The notes under the pieces were generated by a model, which searched no databases, was not told the DNA's origin, and worked only from the letters and a program-made list of their open reading frames with translations. The position numbers and the translations under genes were made by a program. From Thaumatotibia leucotreta (taxonomy: Eukaryota > Arthropoda > Insecta > Lepidoptera > Tortricidae), in assembly GCA_025490895.1 (NCBI GenBank), contig JALPQI010000789.1:124001-188000 (forward strand): a DNA stretch of 64,000 bases, written 5' to 3'. Below, piece by piece: positions 51,497-61,290 of this stretch (its first letter is position 1; each line of letters starts with the position of its first letter).

Positions 51497-51600
51497 GGCC
51501 TGTCGCGAAGCTTCTGTCTCTATCACTCTAATGAAGGCGGCACAGATGTGAGTGACGAGAAATAATCGAAATTTACGATTTTAGATTTGCGGTAGGTTCT
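51497..51600. mobile_element. MITE family N relative
   Basis: 'GTCTCTATCACTCTAATGAA', 'GTGAGTGACGAGAAATAATC' and 'GAAATTTACGATTTTAGATT'. The ends are partly eroded. Confidence 0.5.
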
Positions 51601-51723
51601 CTGATTACCGATTGACATATCGTCGCTATATGTATAATCAAAGTACCTGCAACATTCATTTGATAAAATAAACAGCCGTATTTATAGAGAAAGAAAGGTG
51701 ATTATTCCATGAATTTATTGCTT

Positions 51724-51867
51724 TAAGGTGCATTCAGACCAAACGAGCATTCGCTATTCTAATCCCCTACTCTACAAAATTCGATCCTTACACAAAACGT
51801 GATTCGTTGGTCTCGTAGAGTGGGGGATAGAACAGCGAATGTTCGTTTGGTCTGAATGCACCTTTAG
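51724..51867. mobile_element. MITE family I, clean copy
   Basis: 'AAGGTGCATTCAGACCAAAC' with 'GAGCATTCGCT' and its complement at 51836-51867, followed by TA. Interior 'CTACTCTACAAAATTCGATC'. Confidence 0.8.
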
Positions 51868-52737
51868 ATCCGAGATTGAGTAAATAAGTATTGGTACGAT
51901 ATTGTCAATTGATTTTAATCACAGGTATAATGACCTTTATGGCAATGTAATAGGACTCCATTTAGACATGTGTGAAATATCACTAAAAATAGATTCCATG
52001 TTTCGACAATGGTTTTTTTATCATTGGTAAAATAATCTATATCTCAATGAAATAGGACTTTAATAGTCTCCATATACAGTATGTAAACTCACTAAAACCA
52101 TTTATTCAACCCAGGCCTATATCTAGGCGATAAGTTATGTTGTGGAATATAAATTTTTGACGCTTTTTTAGAATTTATCATTAAATACCAAATTATAAAT
52201 ACAACGTAACAATTGTTAATTAATGGGCTTTCTCTAATCTGTCAAAAGTAATGTAAACACTACATCACAGGATGATATTCTTAGCATTAACCAACTTTAA
52301 AAAAAGAGAGATTTTAAAATCTTAACACAATAATAAAATTAAAAATATCTAACACATGCAAGCGAATACTGTGAGAAACCACCTAACATGATTTGGGGAT
52401 CAAGTGGTTTGAAGGAATGGTTTTAGTAAGTTTACATACCGGATGTGTGTGAGTATACCTAAGATTAGTCAAACTATGTTTAGATAACGGCATACTGAGC
52501 ATGAAATTAAACCAGATGTGGTGAACGTTTATTTGCTTATGCGACATTTATTCGGTTTTATTATAGGTGTTTGCATTGCTGTGGCATTGCGGTAATGTCG
52601 TTTGGTTATGTGACTTTGTAATGGCGTTTTAAATAGCCGTTTACTTGAAAGACAATGCAGTTACTTGATTTATGTAAAGGTTATTTTATTGTAAGAGCTG
52701 CTAATATTATTTTTATCCGGCTTCAATACGTCTGTAT
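51868..52737. other. AT-rich, no recognisable feature
   Basis: No ORF of 60 codons except one that runs into family H. Confidence 0.45.
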
Positions 52738-53140
52738 TTTAGGGTTCCGTAGCCAAAATGGCAAAAACGGAACCCTAATAGATTCGTCATGTCCGTCTGT
52801 CCGTCTGTCAAAGTCGATTTATTCGGAAACTTTAAATACTACAGTAATGAAATTTGGTAAGGATAAGTGTTGTATGAACCGCTACAGAATTATGATAATA
52901 TATTGTTAAAAAATAATTGGGGTTGGGGCCCTCCATACATGTAACTGAGGGCTAGAACTGTTTTTAGATGTATATAAGCGTGTGGGATATCAATAGAAAG
53001 GTAATTTAGTTTTAAATTATATAAAGATTTATAAATCACATTTTTATTTAAGTGAACCGTTTTCGAGATATTATCGTTCAGTCAAAGACAAAATAAAGTG
53101 TACACAAAAATGTTCAAAAATATGTCCCAATGCACTCTAA
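52738..53140 (+). repeat. 'GGAACCCTA' repeat (family H)
   Basis: 'TTTAGGGTTCCGTAGCCAAA', 'ACGGAACCCTAATAGATTCG', 'TCATGTCCGTCTGTCCGTCT' and 'GAACCGTTTTCGAGATATTA'. The 84-codon ORF over it is a by-product. The 3' boundary is uncertain. Confidence 0.65.
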
Positions 53141-53970
53141 TTCTGAGCGGGTTCTTTCCATACTTATTGTTTACTTGACTATACCATCGCTCACACTGCT
53201 AGCTTTGGTAGACCTTATGACATTTTGTACCTACTCTATGTTTTTAAGTTGACGTGTGTGAAATTGTCTCAAGACATTTATTTGTCAATTAAATTCTATA
53301 CAAGTCATTATTAAAAAGCTTACATCAAACAAATTAAAATTACCTAACATAACTACCACGATAGAATTAACTGTACTGCAAATACATTGAACGTACTCGT
53401 ATCGTTTACTTTCATTCGCAATGATTATGCAATACGTCAATCAAAGTGATAACACTATTGATAACAAACCCAATCAAAGTGACGGCAAACTGCTGACATA
53501 ATTATATTATTGCATGTAATGTATAACTACTCTTAAGAGGAAGCTTGTTGTCTTGGACAATTAATTCACTTCATAGTATGTAAGTACTTTTATCTACAGG
53601 AATATCATAATTTCCCTGTTATGTATTCAGAAGCGGTAATGTAATGACCTATATTAAGAGACCGGTGTCTGTGGCTGTATCATAATGTTAACATTAAAGT
53701 ACAGGCAGAGTACAGTGCATCATAATGTTGACATTAAAGTATCGTCGTCATGATATTAATTTTAACATTATGAAGTCAACTTCTTTTTGTTGTTTTTTTT
53801 TTCAATAAATATTGTAGGATATCCTTACTCAAATTGAGTGATTTCAACTGATTTGAATTTTTATATTTAGAGGTAATTACTTAGTGGATATCAATGAAAA
53901 TAAAGGTAAATTGTCATTCTAAACTAATGATATGGATGTAGATAAAGTTATGTATGTGACTGTACATAAT
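53141..53970. other. AT-rich, no recognisable feature
   Basis: 'CATCATAATGTTGACATTAAAGT'-like blocks are present twice near 53680 and 53718 (a short local duplication). No ORF. Confidence 0.4.
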
Positions 53971-53971
53971 T

Positions 53972-54052
53972 AGGCATTAAACACTCGTGTGATCTTATTA
54001 TGAAACTCGCCTACGGCTCGTTTCATAAAACCACACTCATGTTTAATGCCTC
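53972..54052. repeat. ~80-bp imperfect hairpin
   Basis: 'GGCATTAAACACTCGTGTG' pairs with 'CCACACTCATGTTTAATGCC'. Inside, 'TTATGAAACTCGCC' and 'GGCTCGTTTCATAA' pair around TAC. Confidence 0.7.
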
Positions 54053-54077
54053 TTATTATGCGCCAGCCACATAAATA

Positions 54078-54132
54078 ACTAATTTATTTATTTAAACTTT
54101 ATTGCACAATATAAAAAAGTACAAACAGCGAA
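54078..54132 (-). mobile_element. LINE 3'-UTR tail fragment
   Basis: 'TAATTTATTTATTTAAACTT' then 'TATTGCACAATATAAAAAAG' is the reverse complement of the tail type at 4033-4135. Confidence 0.5.
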
Positions 54133-54234
54133 CTTCATATTCACGTCGATACGTTTACGTGCCGGATTTAAACTTTATGATACTGTTGAGTTTTTTTTAA
54201 ATAATAAATTCAATACTTATACTTCCACAAATAA

Positions 54235-54283
54235 AATAAATATCTTGGGACATCTTACACAAATCGACACAGTCCTACGGTAA
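54235..54283 (-). mobile_element. SINE1, last ~48 bp
   Basis: 'AATATCTTGGGACATCTTAC' and 'ACAAATCGACACAGTCCTAC'. It is cut by element L at 54282. Confidence 0.65.
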
Positions 54284-54440
54284 AATGCTCGTGGCGTCTT
54301 TAATAACAAGTTTCGGCTTCGCCTCAAATTGTTACCCACGCCACTCACCTTTTTTGACCACTCTTAAACAAGGGTTGCATAAAATACAAAAAAAAATATT
54401 TTTTTTGTGTAAGATTGAATATAAAGTCTGACATTGCCAT
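54282..54440. mobile_element. Element L, opposite-strand copy
   Basis: 'AAAATGCTCGTGGCGTCTTT', 'GTTTCGGCTTCGCCTCAAAT' and 'CACGCCACTCACCTTTTTTG' are the reverse complement of 50950-51018. Confidence 0.65.
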
Positions 54441-54610
54441 TAACTCGGCGTGCTAGTGACAACTGTTTCATCTGTCAAAGCGTGAAAATAGTTCTGTTGT
54501 GTATAATTTATAAGACATACCACTACTACATTATGCCAATTTACTTGCGGCATTGATGTCGGTAAGTTTCGCTGCCTATTCATAATATAGATAGTACTTT
54601 TTCGGTCAAT

Positions 54611-54714
54611 ATTTCGCTCAGCGAATAAGCATTGCCATACAACGTGGCAATGCGGCCAGACTTTTGGGCACACTGCCCATTGGCAGCGATTTGGGAGAGA
54701 TTTTTTATTTGTAA
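54611..54714 (+). pseudogene. 5'-truncated remnant of the RLE-type LINE
   Basis: From 54625: ISIAIQRGNAARLLGTLPIG, SDLGEIFYL, stop at 54712. It aligns with the last 29 residues of the element ending at 40238, including the terminal FYL and stop position. One frameshift lies upstream near 54623. About 30 bp of 3' UTR follow before SINE2. Confidence 0.88.
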
Positions 54715-54746
54715 TTTCCTTTTATTTAATTTATATTGTTTTTTAT

Positions 54747-55020
54747 CATCATCATCATCAGCCTATGATAGTCCACAGCTGGACGTAGGCTTCTCCTATT
54801 AACTATGCGTATAGACGCATTAGGAGGTAAATGCCCATAATCGCCACGCTGGGCAAGCGGGTTGGCAATCGCAGTAATGTGTCTACTATGATACGCTGCT
54901 GCCCATCACCAATCGTTTATTAAATAATGGTAAGTGACACTTCAATCCCTTAGTCGACTCTTACGACACCCGCAGGAGGAGTTGGGGTGGTGACAAATGT
55001 ATGCCGTCACCACACAGCTA
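54747..55020 (-). mobile_element. SINE2, full length, with 12-bp target duplication
   Basis: Plus strand 'CATCATCATCATCAGCCTAT' to 'GCCGTCACCACACAGCT'. The flanks ATTGTTTTTTAT (54735-54746) and ATTGTTGTTTAT (55021-55032) match at 11 of 12. It is inserted in the 3' UTR of the LINE remnant. Confidence 0.88.
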
Positions 55021-55967
55021 ATTGTTGTTTATGGATAGTTTTTATTCTTCTTGATCTGTGTATATAACAAATAAATGACAGAACACTTTTACCAGCTTTC
55101 AAGATGTTAATAAATGAATACACTACATGACCTCCTCTTAACCCCGCTCCCATACAACCACAGCGTTATTACGAATGTAGTAATTACGCGCGGAATGTCA
55201 GGCATGTATGTAACTATGTAGTTACGATAGTTACTATAGTTACTATAGTTACCGTGTTTAGCGCCAACTGCACCGCAACTGTGTCATGGAGACAAATCAC
55301 TTTTAGTTTCGCTTTGAGGTTTCCGTTTTTAGGAGTGCAAATTAATGTTCTAGGAATATCATACACAAAATTGTATTTTTATCTTAACCTCCTAAGGTCC
55401 AAGGCAAAATTTGGCTTCCAGTTATTGCAAACCACGGTCCTATCAGGGTCGCGTTTTATAAAGTTACAATGTACAATTTTACTGGTTGCCTCTCTAACGC
55501 ACACACATATTGGCTAGAAAGAGAGGCAGACGAAGAGTATTGTTTTATACTCGTCCAGGCGTAAACGTTAAGAAAAAGATCACATATTTTTAATGTTATT
55601 GTACTTGTATGCCACCAAGAGCTTTGAGGCATATTTATTATCTGTTTTTAAAGCCTTTTGGACAAAGTTTTGATCTGAGGTATTGAATAATTAAAAAAAA
55701 AACTTTTTACTGTAAACTTTTGACGCGTAAGAAATCAAAATGTCAGCTTTTGTAATATGTCCTACTGGTAGGACCGTGATATGCTATGACTAAACATACA
55801 GCCGAGCCGTCGAAGAAGCTGGGTCTGAATTAACAAATTAATTATTACGATAGGAAGGACCTTGGGCCTTAGGAGGATAAAGAGGAAAAAGAAAAGGCTT
55901 ATCAGAGGTAACGGATAACCATAGGGCTAGCTAAGTTCTAAGCTAAAAGTTAGGAATCGCCATCTAG
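55021..55967. other. Unclassified; possible large TIR element at 55388-55876
   Basis: 'CCTCCTAAGGTCCAAGG' at 55388 is nearly complementary to 'GGACCTTGGGCCTTAGGAGG' at 55857. 'AGTTACTATAGTTACTATAG' at 55224 is a short tandem repeat. The 87-codon ORF at 55254 has no motif. Confidence 0.45.
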
Positions 55968-56039
55968 CGAGGAAATGTAGCCAGTGGTATGGGCACTCTT
56001 CCAGCACAGGGAAGCAACTTCGGGGGTGCGGTAGTTTAG
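55968..56039 (+). pseudogene. 5'-truncated remnant of the RLE-type LINE
   Basis: RGNVASGMGTLPAQGSNFGG, AVV, stop: it corresponds to the last ~22 residues (RGNAASLLGTLPSGSELEHV). The shortest and most diverged of the four remnants. An AT-rich 3' UTR follows. Confidence 0.7.
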
Positions 56040-56213
56040 TTTAGCTATTATTACATTTATTACACATTTCAGTTTTAAGAATGTTTTGTGTCTTTTTTAT
56101 CTATACCTGTAAGTACGTATATTTTAATGTTAGTTGCATTTTTTAAATCATTTTTCAACAAAATTTTTAATCAACTAAATTAGTCTCACAACAAGAAAAG
56201 ACAGTGAAACAAA
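56040..56213. other. AT-rich; probably LINE 3' UTR then unknown
   Basis: No feature beyond base composition. Confidence 0.35.
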
Positions 56214-56477
56214 AATTCGGCCAAACGCAAGTCGGACTCGCGGAAGGAATCTGTATTATTATCAATTAATCATAAAAAAATGGCGTTTGTTGTATGGGAG
56301 CCCCATTGAATACCTATCTATTTTATTCTACTTTTCATTTCAATATATTTTGTCATAGCGGCAACAGAAAAACCTACAGCATTTGTGAAAATTTCAACTG
56401 TTTAACTATCACGGTTCACTATTTACAGCCTGGTGACAGACGGACGGACAGATAGACTTGGGTACGGAACCCTAAAA
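56214..56477 (-). repeat. 'GGAACCCTA' repeat (family H2), uninterrupted
   Basis: 'TTCGGCCAAACGCAAGTCGG', 'ATGGCGTTTGTTGTATGGGA', 'ATCACGGTTCACTATTTACA' and 'GTGACAGACGGACGGACAGA', ending 'GGTACGGAACCCTAAAAA'. Shows the site without SINE2 that 44149-44251 has. Confidence 0.7.
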
Positions 56478-57001
56478 AGGGAAAAGGTTAGCAAAATCAG
56501 GAAAAAAATACTTAAACTTATAAAGCTTAAGACGCCGACTACGTAATAAATACATGAAATAAATCTCATATCTCAGTCCGAATTCAATATCGGCATACGA
56601 CGTTGCTAAGAGTAGTGACAGTTTTTATATCGAGTTTTGGTTGTCGTCAAAATGTTTTTCAACAACTTGACATAATACTGATAGATCAATTTTATTATTA
56701 TCATCATCGCTCCTTTTACCAATTATACAACTAAGTATTTTAAATGAGGAATAGTTACACAACACATATGTACTAAAACACCGGAGTACTGATAAATACA
56801 TGTGATTTTAATTGACAATAAACATTAAAGAAGTCAGTCTGCTTAAACTGTACAAGTTAATTTTCTTAATCATCATAAAACACGGGAACAGACAATCCAG
56901 TAGTGGGCTTACAACGTGGCTCCTGTAAACCGACATACTTAAGCCATATTCATTTTTGTATGTGTTACGTCATTGTATGGATGTATAATAAATAAATTAA
57001 A
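56478..57001. other. No recognisable feature
   Basis: No ORF, no shared repeat. Confidence 0.45.
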
Positions 57002-57220
57002 TTAATATCTTGGGACATATTACAGCAATCGATCTAGTCCCAGCTCAATTAAGGCTTGTGATGTGGGTACTAAGCGACGATATAGATAAAAGATAGATGC
57101 ATATAGATACATTAGAGACTTACATATATGGACAGCCACGACTAAGGAACAAATATTTTGCGATAAATAAATACACAAATAATGCCCTCGCCAGGATTCG
57201 ACTCGAACCCGAAACCTCCA
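57002..57220 (-). mobile_element. SINE1, head partly lost
   Basis: Tail 'AATATCTTGGGACATATTAC', body 'AACAAATATTTTGCGATAAA', B-box region duplicated by a few bases ('GATTCGACTCGAACCCG'). The A-box half is missing. Confidence 0.8.
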
Positions 57221-57314
57221 GATATAATAATCAATATAATCATGCATCTTAAAATATGTTAAGCATTTTGTTTCTTGTTTACGGGAAATATACGATTCTG
57301 ATATGTATAATTTA

Positions 57315-57690
57315 TCAGCCTACATAGCCTAGTTAGTAGTGACCCTGCCTGGGCCTATTTCTGTATTTATTTATCACAAAATATTTGTTCCTTGGTGATG
57401 GCTGTCTATGTATTTAAGTATCTACGAGTATATCGGTGCATGGCGTGAAGAACTTGATAACTCGAGATGAAAAGTAGAAGGAATTTGAACTTCTATCTTT
57501 CATAAATTAAATTTATTTTTGTTTACCAAAATATCTCGATTTATCAAGTTCTTCACGCCATGCACCGATATGTAACTATCTATTATACATATTATCGTTG
57601 CCTGGTACCCACATCACAAGCCTTAATTGAGCTTACCGTGGGACTAGATCGATTTGTGTAAGATGTGCCAAAATATTTATTTATGCATTT
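57315..57690 (+). mobile_element. SINE1, split by a hairpin element, B box deleted
   Basis: Head 'CAGCCTACATAGCCTAGTTA', a jump from 'GACCCTGCCTGGGC' to 'TATTTATTTATCACAAAATA' (B box deleted), and the body to 57430. It resumes near 57571 and ends 'GATTTGTGTAAGATGTGCCA'. The insertion is at 57433-57568. Confidence 0.82.
57433..57568. mobile_element. MITE with perfect 30-bp arms inside SINE1
   Basis: 57431-57460 (TATCGGTGCATGGCGTGAAG, AACTTGATAA) is the exact complement of 57541-57570. 'CTCGAGAT' / 'ATCTCGAT' extends it. The boundary TA on either side suggests a TA target. Confidence 0.82.
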
Positions 57691-57997
57691 TATTAAGTTC
57701 AAATAACACATCGCAAACCAAAATTTGATTGGTAATATGTTTAAACACTTTCTGTACACAGATTTTCAGTGTTTGTGGTTGGAATCGGCCACCTTGTATA
57801 AGAAACACGTGGTATACAAAGTGCAACGTACTCCAATAAATAAACTACATTGTACCCAACTAGTTTCCAATAAAATCCCTAGGTACAAGACGCAAGATTA
57901 CTAATCAGAGATGACTTATGCCAATTAACGTATTCCCTATTACCGTGTATGCACATTGCACATGCATTTTCACATTCAGCCTCATAAGGGCTTGTGC
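57691..57997. other. No recognisable feature
   Basis: No ORF, no shared repeat. Confidence 0.4.
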
Positions 57998-58397
57998 ACA
58001 TCATCAGCTTATCTCAGTCCACTGCTGGACGTAGCCCTCTCCTATTATCTATACATATAGACGCGTAAGGAAGTAAATGCCCATAATCACCACTCTGGGC
58101 AAGCGTATTGGCGATCGCAGTTTCCACTACGCTGCTGCACATCATCGATCTTCTATCAAAGAATGGTCAGTGACACTTCAATCCCTTAGTCGGCTCTTAC
58201 GATTCCCGCAGGAAGAGTTGGGGTGGTGACAAATGTATTCTAAAGGTGCGGTTAAACTAAAAGAGCATTCGCTAACCTCCCACTCTACGAAATTCGATCG
58301 GTACAAAAAACGTGATTGGTTGATTTCTTAGAACGGGCGCTAGAACAGCGAATGCTCTTTTAGTTTAACCGCACCTTTACTGCCGTCATCATGCGGC
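57998..58397 (-). mobile_element. SINE2, split by a TA-targeted MITE
   Basis: 'ACATCATCAGCTTATCTCAG', 'TCCACTGCTGGACGTAGCCC', 'GGAAGAGTTGGGGTGGTGAC' and 'AAATGTATTC', then the MITE, then 'CTGCCGTCATCATGCGGCC'. Confidence 0.85.
58243..58377. mobile_element. MITE family I, diverged subfamily, TA duplication
   Basis: Ends 'AAGGTGCGGTTAAACTAAAA' and the complement 'TTTTAGTTTAACCGCACCTT'. TA at 58241-58242 and 58378-58379. Both ends carry the same substitutions relative to 51724-51867. Confidence 0.85.
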
Positions 58398-59128
58398 CAA
58401 ATTATTTAATTAAATGAAAAAAATACACGTAAGGTGAACACGTATGAAAACTATGGTCCAATGCTGCAACTATGGTTTACAATTTCAACTCCAAAATAAG
58501 CATCACTCCATTACACTGAGCTTGACCCGACATGCTCTAGGCCGGTTTTATTTAAATTATTAATGAGGATTGTTTGCCTATGAACAGCACGATTAATGTA
58601 ACAATTACACCTAATGGAAGATAATTTATTAAGTTTTGGACCATTGTTGGCATTTGGACTATAGTTACGTACTTTTACGGTACTTACTTTTCGCAACTCC
58701 TCACCCCTTAATCGAACCTCGCGTGTAAACAAGCCCTAAACAGCATAATCGACACGATCGATACTAATCGATTATAATAATCGACTCAGCCTCTTGCATA
58801 TTAATAAAACATACGATTATTCATGTAATTTCCTCTAGCTCGATTTGACATCGCCCGTTATATATATAGGTTGATGGAATATGTCATCGGGAATGCCGCG
58901 GGCCGCAATTATTGACCGCTGGCTTGATGCGGGCCCTGATTTACAGCCCCTGATGGTGGCTGGCGGGCAGTTTTAACATAAACTTTGTAAAGCAGAGCAG
59001 CCGGTAAATACCGTGGTTTGATATGCCCTGCTCAAGCTAGTGTTGGCACACTCGAGTTTTTTCTGGCCAATTTTAGGACTATCTAGTCTTTTAAGTCGTG
59101 AGTTCTTTGAAGCTTACTAAGTCTAGAC
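58398..59128. other. No recognisable gene
   Basis: One minus-strand ORF of 73 codons without motif. A GC-rich patch is at 58890-58970. Confidence 0.4.
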
Positions 59129-59265
59129 GGCCTAGCCAGGATGCCATTTTGCAATCGTATAATCGTAGTTTCTGCCAGCGATAAAAGTATGAGAATGACA
59201 GATACGAAAGAAAAGTGACGTGACCGTCCATGGGTACTTTATTATGATCACGTGACTTATCGCTT
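59129..59265. mobile_element. MITE family R, partial
   Basis: 'CGGCCTAGCCAGGATGCCAT', 'TTTGCAATCGTATAATCGTA' and 'GATCACGTGACTTATCGCTT'. The right inverted end is missing. Confidence 0.6.
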
Positions 59266-59859
59266 GTTATTTGCGTGAAGTCCTAAGATGAAAACTCACT
59301 TTAGCAATATCGTCCAAGAATGTAATGGTAATATTTAAAACTCTCTTCTTCTTACTTTTGTAACATTTTTATTTAAATTCATTTTAACAAAAAAATCCTA
59401 GATTGTAATAATTCTTAACACTATTTTTTTAATGTCATATTGATTATTTACGTAAACTCAATTAAGTAGGTACATAAAAAAAACTTGATTTCCAAACAGA
59501 ACTATAAAAAGTCTTCTTGAAGGACTCGAGTTCAAGCTTTGACAAAAAAGACTTGAGTCTCAAAAACTGACTCGAGTCTTAGAATGAGGTACTCGAACGG
59601 CTCGAGTTTTTACAAAATACCAACACTAGCTCAAGCTCTGGAAAGCTTATTTTAGGATGAAATACCGTGTTTACGCCTTTCGTTTAGGTTTTGTAAGAGT
59701 GTGTAATGTGCATAATAATTATGGATTTTGTTATAACTTCATTCAAAAGCAACACAATATGCGGCATGAGAGTACTTTAGGCGGATTGGCTGCATGATTG
59801 ATGCGACATTGTATCGCCGCGAAATAAACTTCCCGTCTTTTACTAACTATATTAATAAA
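59266..59859. other. AT-rich, no recognisable feature
   Basis: 'ACTCGAGT'-like motifs recur at 59525-59610 ('TTGAGTCTCAAAAACTGACT'). Confidence 0.4.
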
Positions 59860-59940
59860 AGTCAGCCTCCGTGGCCTAGTTGATAGTGACCCTGCCTACG
59901 AAGCTGGAGGTTCCGGGTACGAATCCCGGCGAGGGCATTC
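59860..59940 (+). mobile_element. SINE1 head (tRNA-like) without body
   Basis: 'GCCTCCGTGGCCTAGTTGAT', 'CTGCCTACGAAGCTGGAGGT' and 'CCGGGTACGAATCCCGGCGA'. The loop CTACGAA (ACG) and a perfect T stem are kept; the acceptor stem has one mispair. It stops right after 'GAGGGCATT', where other copies continue with the SINE body. Confidence 0.75.
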
Positions 59941-60019
59941 TTTGAGGGCAGTTACGAGACGTGTATAATGTATAAGGAGGTAAGTCTACTGGACTGATGC
60001 ATTAATAATATTTGGTATA

Positions 60020-60300
60020 ATTCGATCTAGGGCCTAATAAACTACCTTATAATACACTAGCGTCCCGCCCAGGCTTCACACGGGTACTATACACTGATAC
60101 TGTTACTAAAACCTTCCTCTTGAATTTCTATATCTATTAAAAAAACACATCAAAGTCCGTTGCGTAGTTATGAAGATTTTAGTATGCTTAAATCTTCAAA
60201 ACTACGCAACGGACTTTGATGTGTTTTTTTCTCCCTATGTATGCATAGGGAGATACGGACAGAGAAAGCGACTTTGTTTTATACTAAGCAGTGCATTGGA
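60020..60300 (+). repeat. Interspersed repeat U with an internal inverted duplication
   Basis: 'ACACTAGCGTCCCGCCCAGG', 'AACCTTCCTCTTGAATTTCT', 'AAGTCCGTTGCGTAGTTATG' and 'GCGACTTTGTTTTATACTAA' are blocks of a common lepidopteran repeat. 60139-60179 is copied inverted at 60190-60230 (40 of 41 bases). 'CTCCCTATGTATGCATAGGG' at 60231 is a second small palindrome. Confidence 0.75.
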
Positions 60301-60376
60301 AAATCACTTTGTAACAATATTAACACGTTTGGCTGAACAACGTCTACAGACGCCGAAAATTGTATATTAATGTTCA

Positions 60377-60650
60377 CAATTAGCCGGTGTAATTGCTGGC
60401 ATAGAGGCAATCCATCTAAGTCCTCAGGGTAGGCAGCGCATAGACGATTTTTGGATCAGAGGGCCTAGTGTAGGTAATAACTTATAAAAAACGTCTCGAT
60501 CGCGTTTACTTACATTTTCATCGTCATTTGTATGAAATGGCGATTAAAAAATTACCTATACTAGGCCCTCAGTATGTCCGTGGGTCTCAGTTCTCGCTTT
60601 CCATCAGATGGGCTGAGAGCCCAGTTGTCAACCTTCGTCCCATAAAAAAA
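60377..60650 (+). repeat. Interspersed repeat family M, split copy
   Basis: 'TAGCCGGTGTAATTGCTGGC' to 60458, resuming at 60571 'AGTATGTCCGTGGGTCTCAG' to 'TTCGTCCCATAAAAAAAACA'. It aligns with the uninterrupted 4229-4400. Confidence 0.8.
60459..60570. mobile_element. 112-bp MITE nested in repeat M
   Basis: Ends GAGGGCCTAGTGTAGGTAAT and ATTACCTATACTAGGCCCTC are complementary with one mismatch. The empty site is visible at 4229-4400. Confidence 0.85.
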
Positions 60651-61000
60651 ACAACGAGTTAATGGAAGCTGCGAGGCCGTAAGTGTTAAACAGACAAGGA
60701 CTTCTGCTTGAATGACAAATAACAAATTTGTAAGAAACAGACCACTAGTGCCACAGTAATCTTGACTCAATTAAAACCTACTTATCACCTATATCATAAA
60801 AAGGAAATAATGCAATGAATAATCATAACGCTTTAATACCCGTTTCATGAACAGTACATAACTTCCTGCGTTATTTACTTCGGTATAAGCTCCAATAATT
60901 TACGGACGTCACACATATCATGTGAAATTATATATCGCGCCGTTGGGTGCGTGCGATCACCTGTAGGGATGTGCCGTGTCATTTTCTTAGATACCAGTAC
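60651..61000. other. No recognisable feature
   Basis: One minus-strand ORF of 69 codons that runs into repeat M. Confidence 0.4.
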
Positions 61001-61118
61001 GTCTAGCCAAGATACCGTTTTGCAATCGTATACGATAAGCGATTAGTAATAAATGTATTAAAATGACAGATTCGAACGAAAAACCACCAGTCCCATAATG
61101 TACGGGAATGGTCACATC
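61001..61118. mobile_element. MITE family R, partial
   Basis: 'CGTCTAGCCAAGATACCGTT', 'TTGCAATCGTATACGATAAG' and 'GGGAATGGTCACATC'. The right end is missing. Confidence 0.6.
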
Positions 61119-61207
61119 ATTTATTTAGCACAGACTCATTTAGACATTGTATAAAACCAGTATTTGTTAATTTAGCTAAGCAACAGCTTCTGAATAAAAT
61201 AAAATAA

Positions 61208-61290
61208 TCACATCATCAGACTACCTCAGTCTACTGCTGGACGAAGGCCTCTCCTATTAACTATGCGTACAGACGCAATCATAGGTAAAT
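61208..61290 (-). mobile_element. SINE2, 3' fragment
   Basis: 'ATCACATCATCAGACTACCT', 'CAGTCTACTGCTGGACGAAG' and 'TCTCCTATTAACTATGCGTA'. It ends at 'AGACGCAATCATAGGTAAAT'. Confidence 0.75.

Noticed and set aside
60139..60230. microRNA precursor
   Set aside because: Size and pairing would fit, but the arms are part of a dispersed repeat and look like an inverted duplication; no expression evidence is available.
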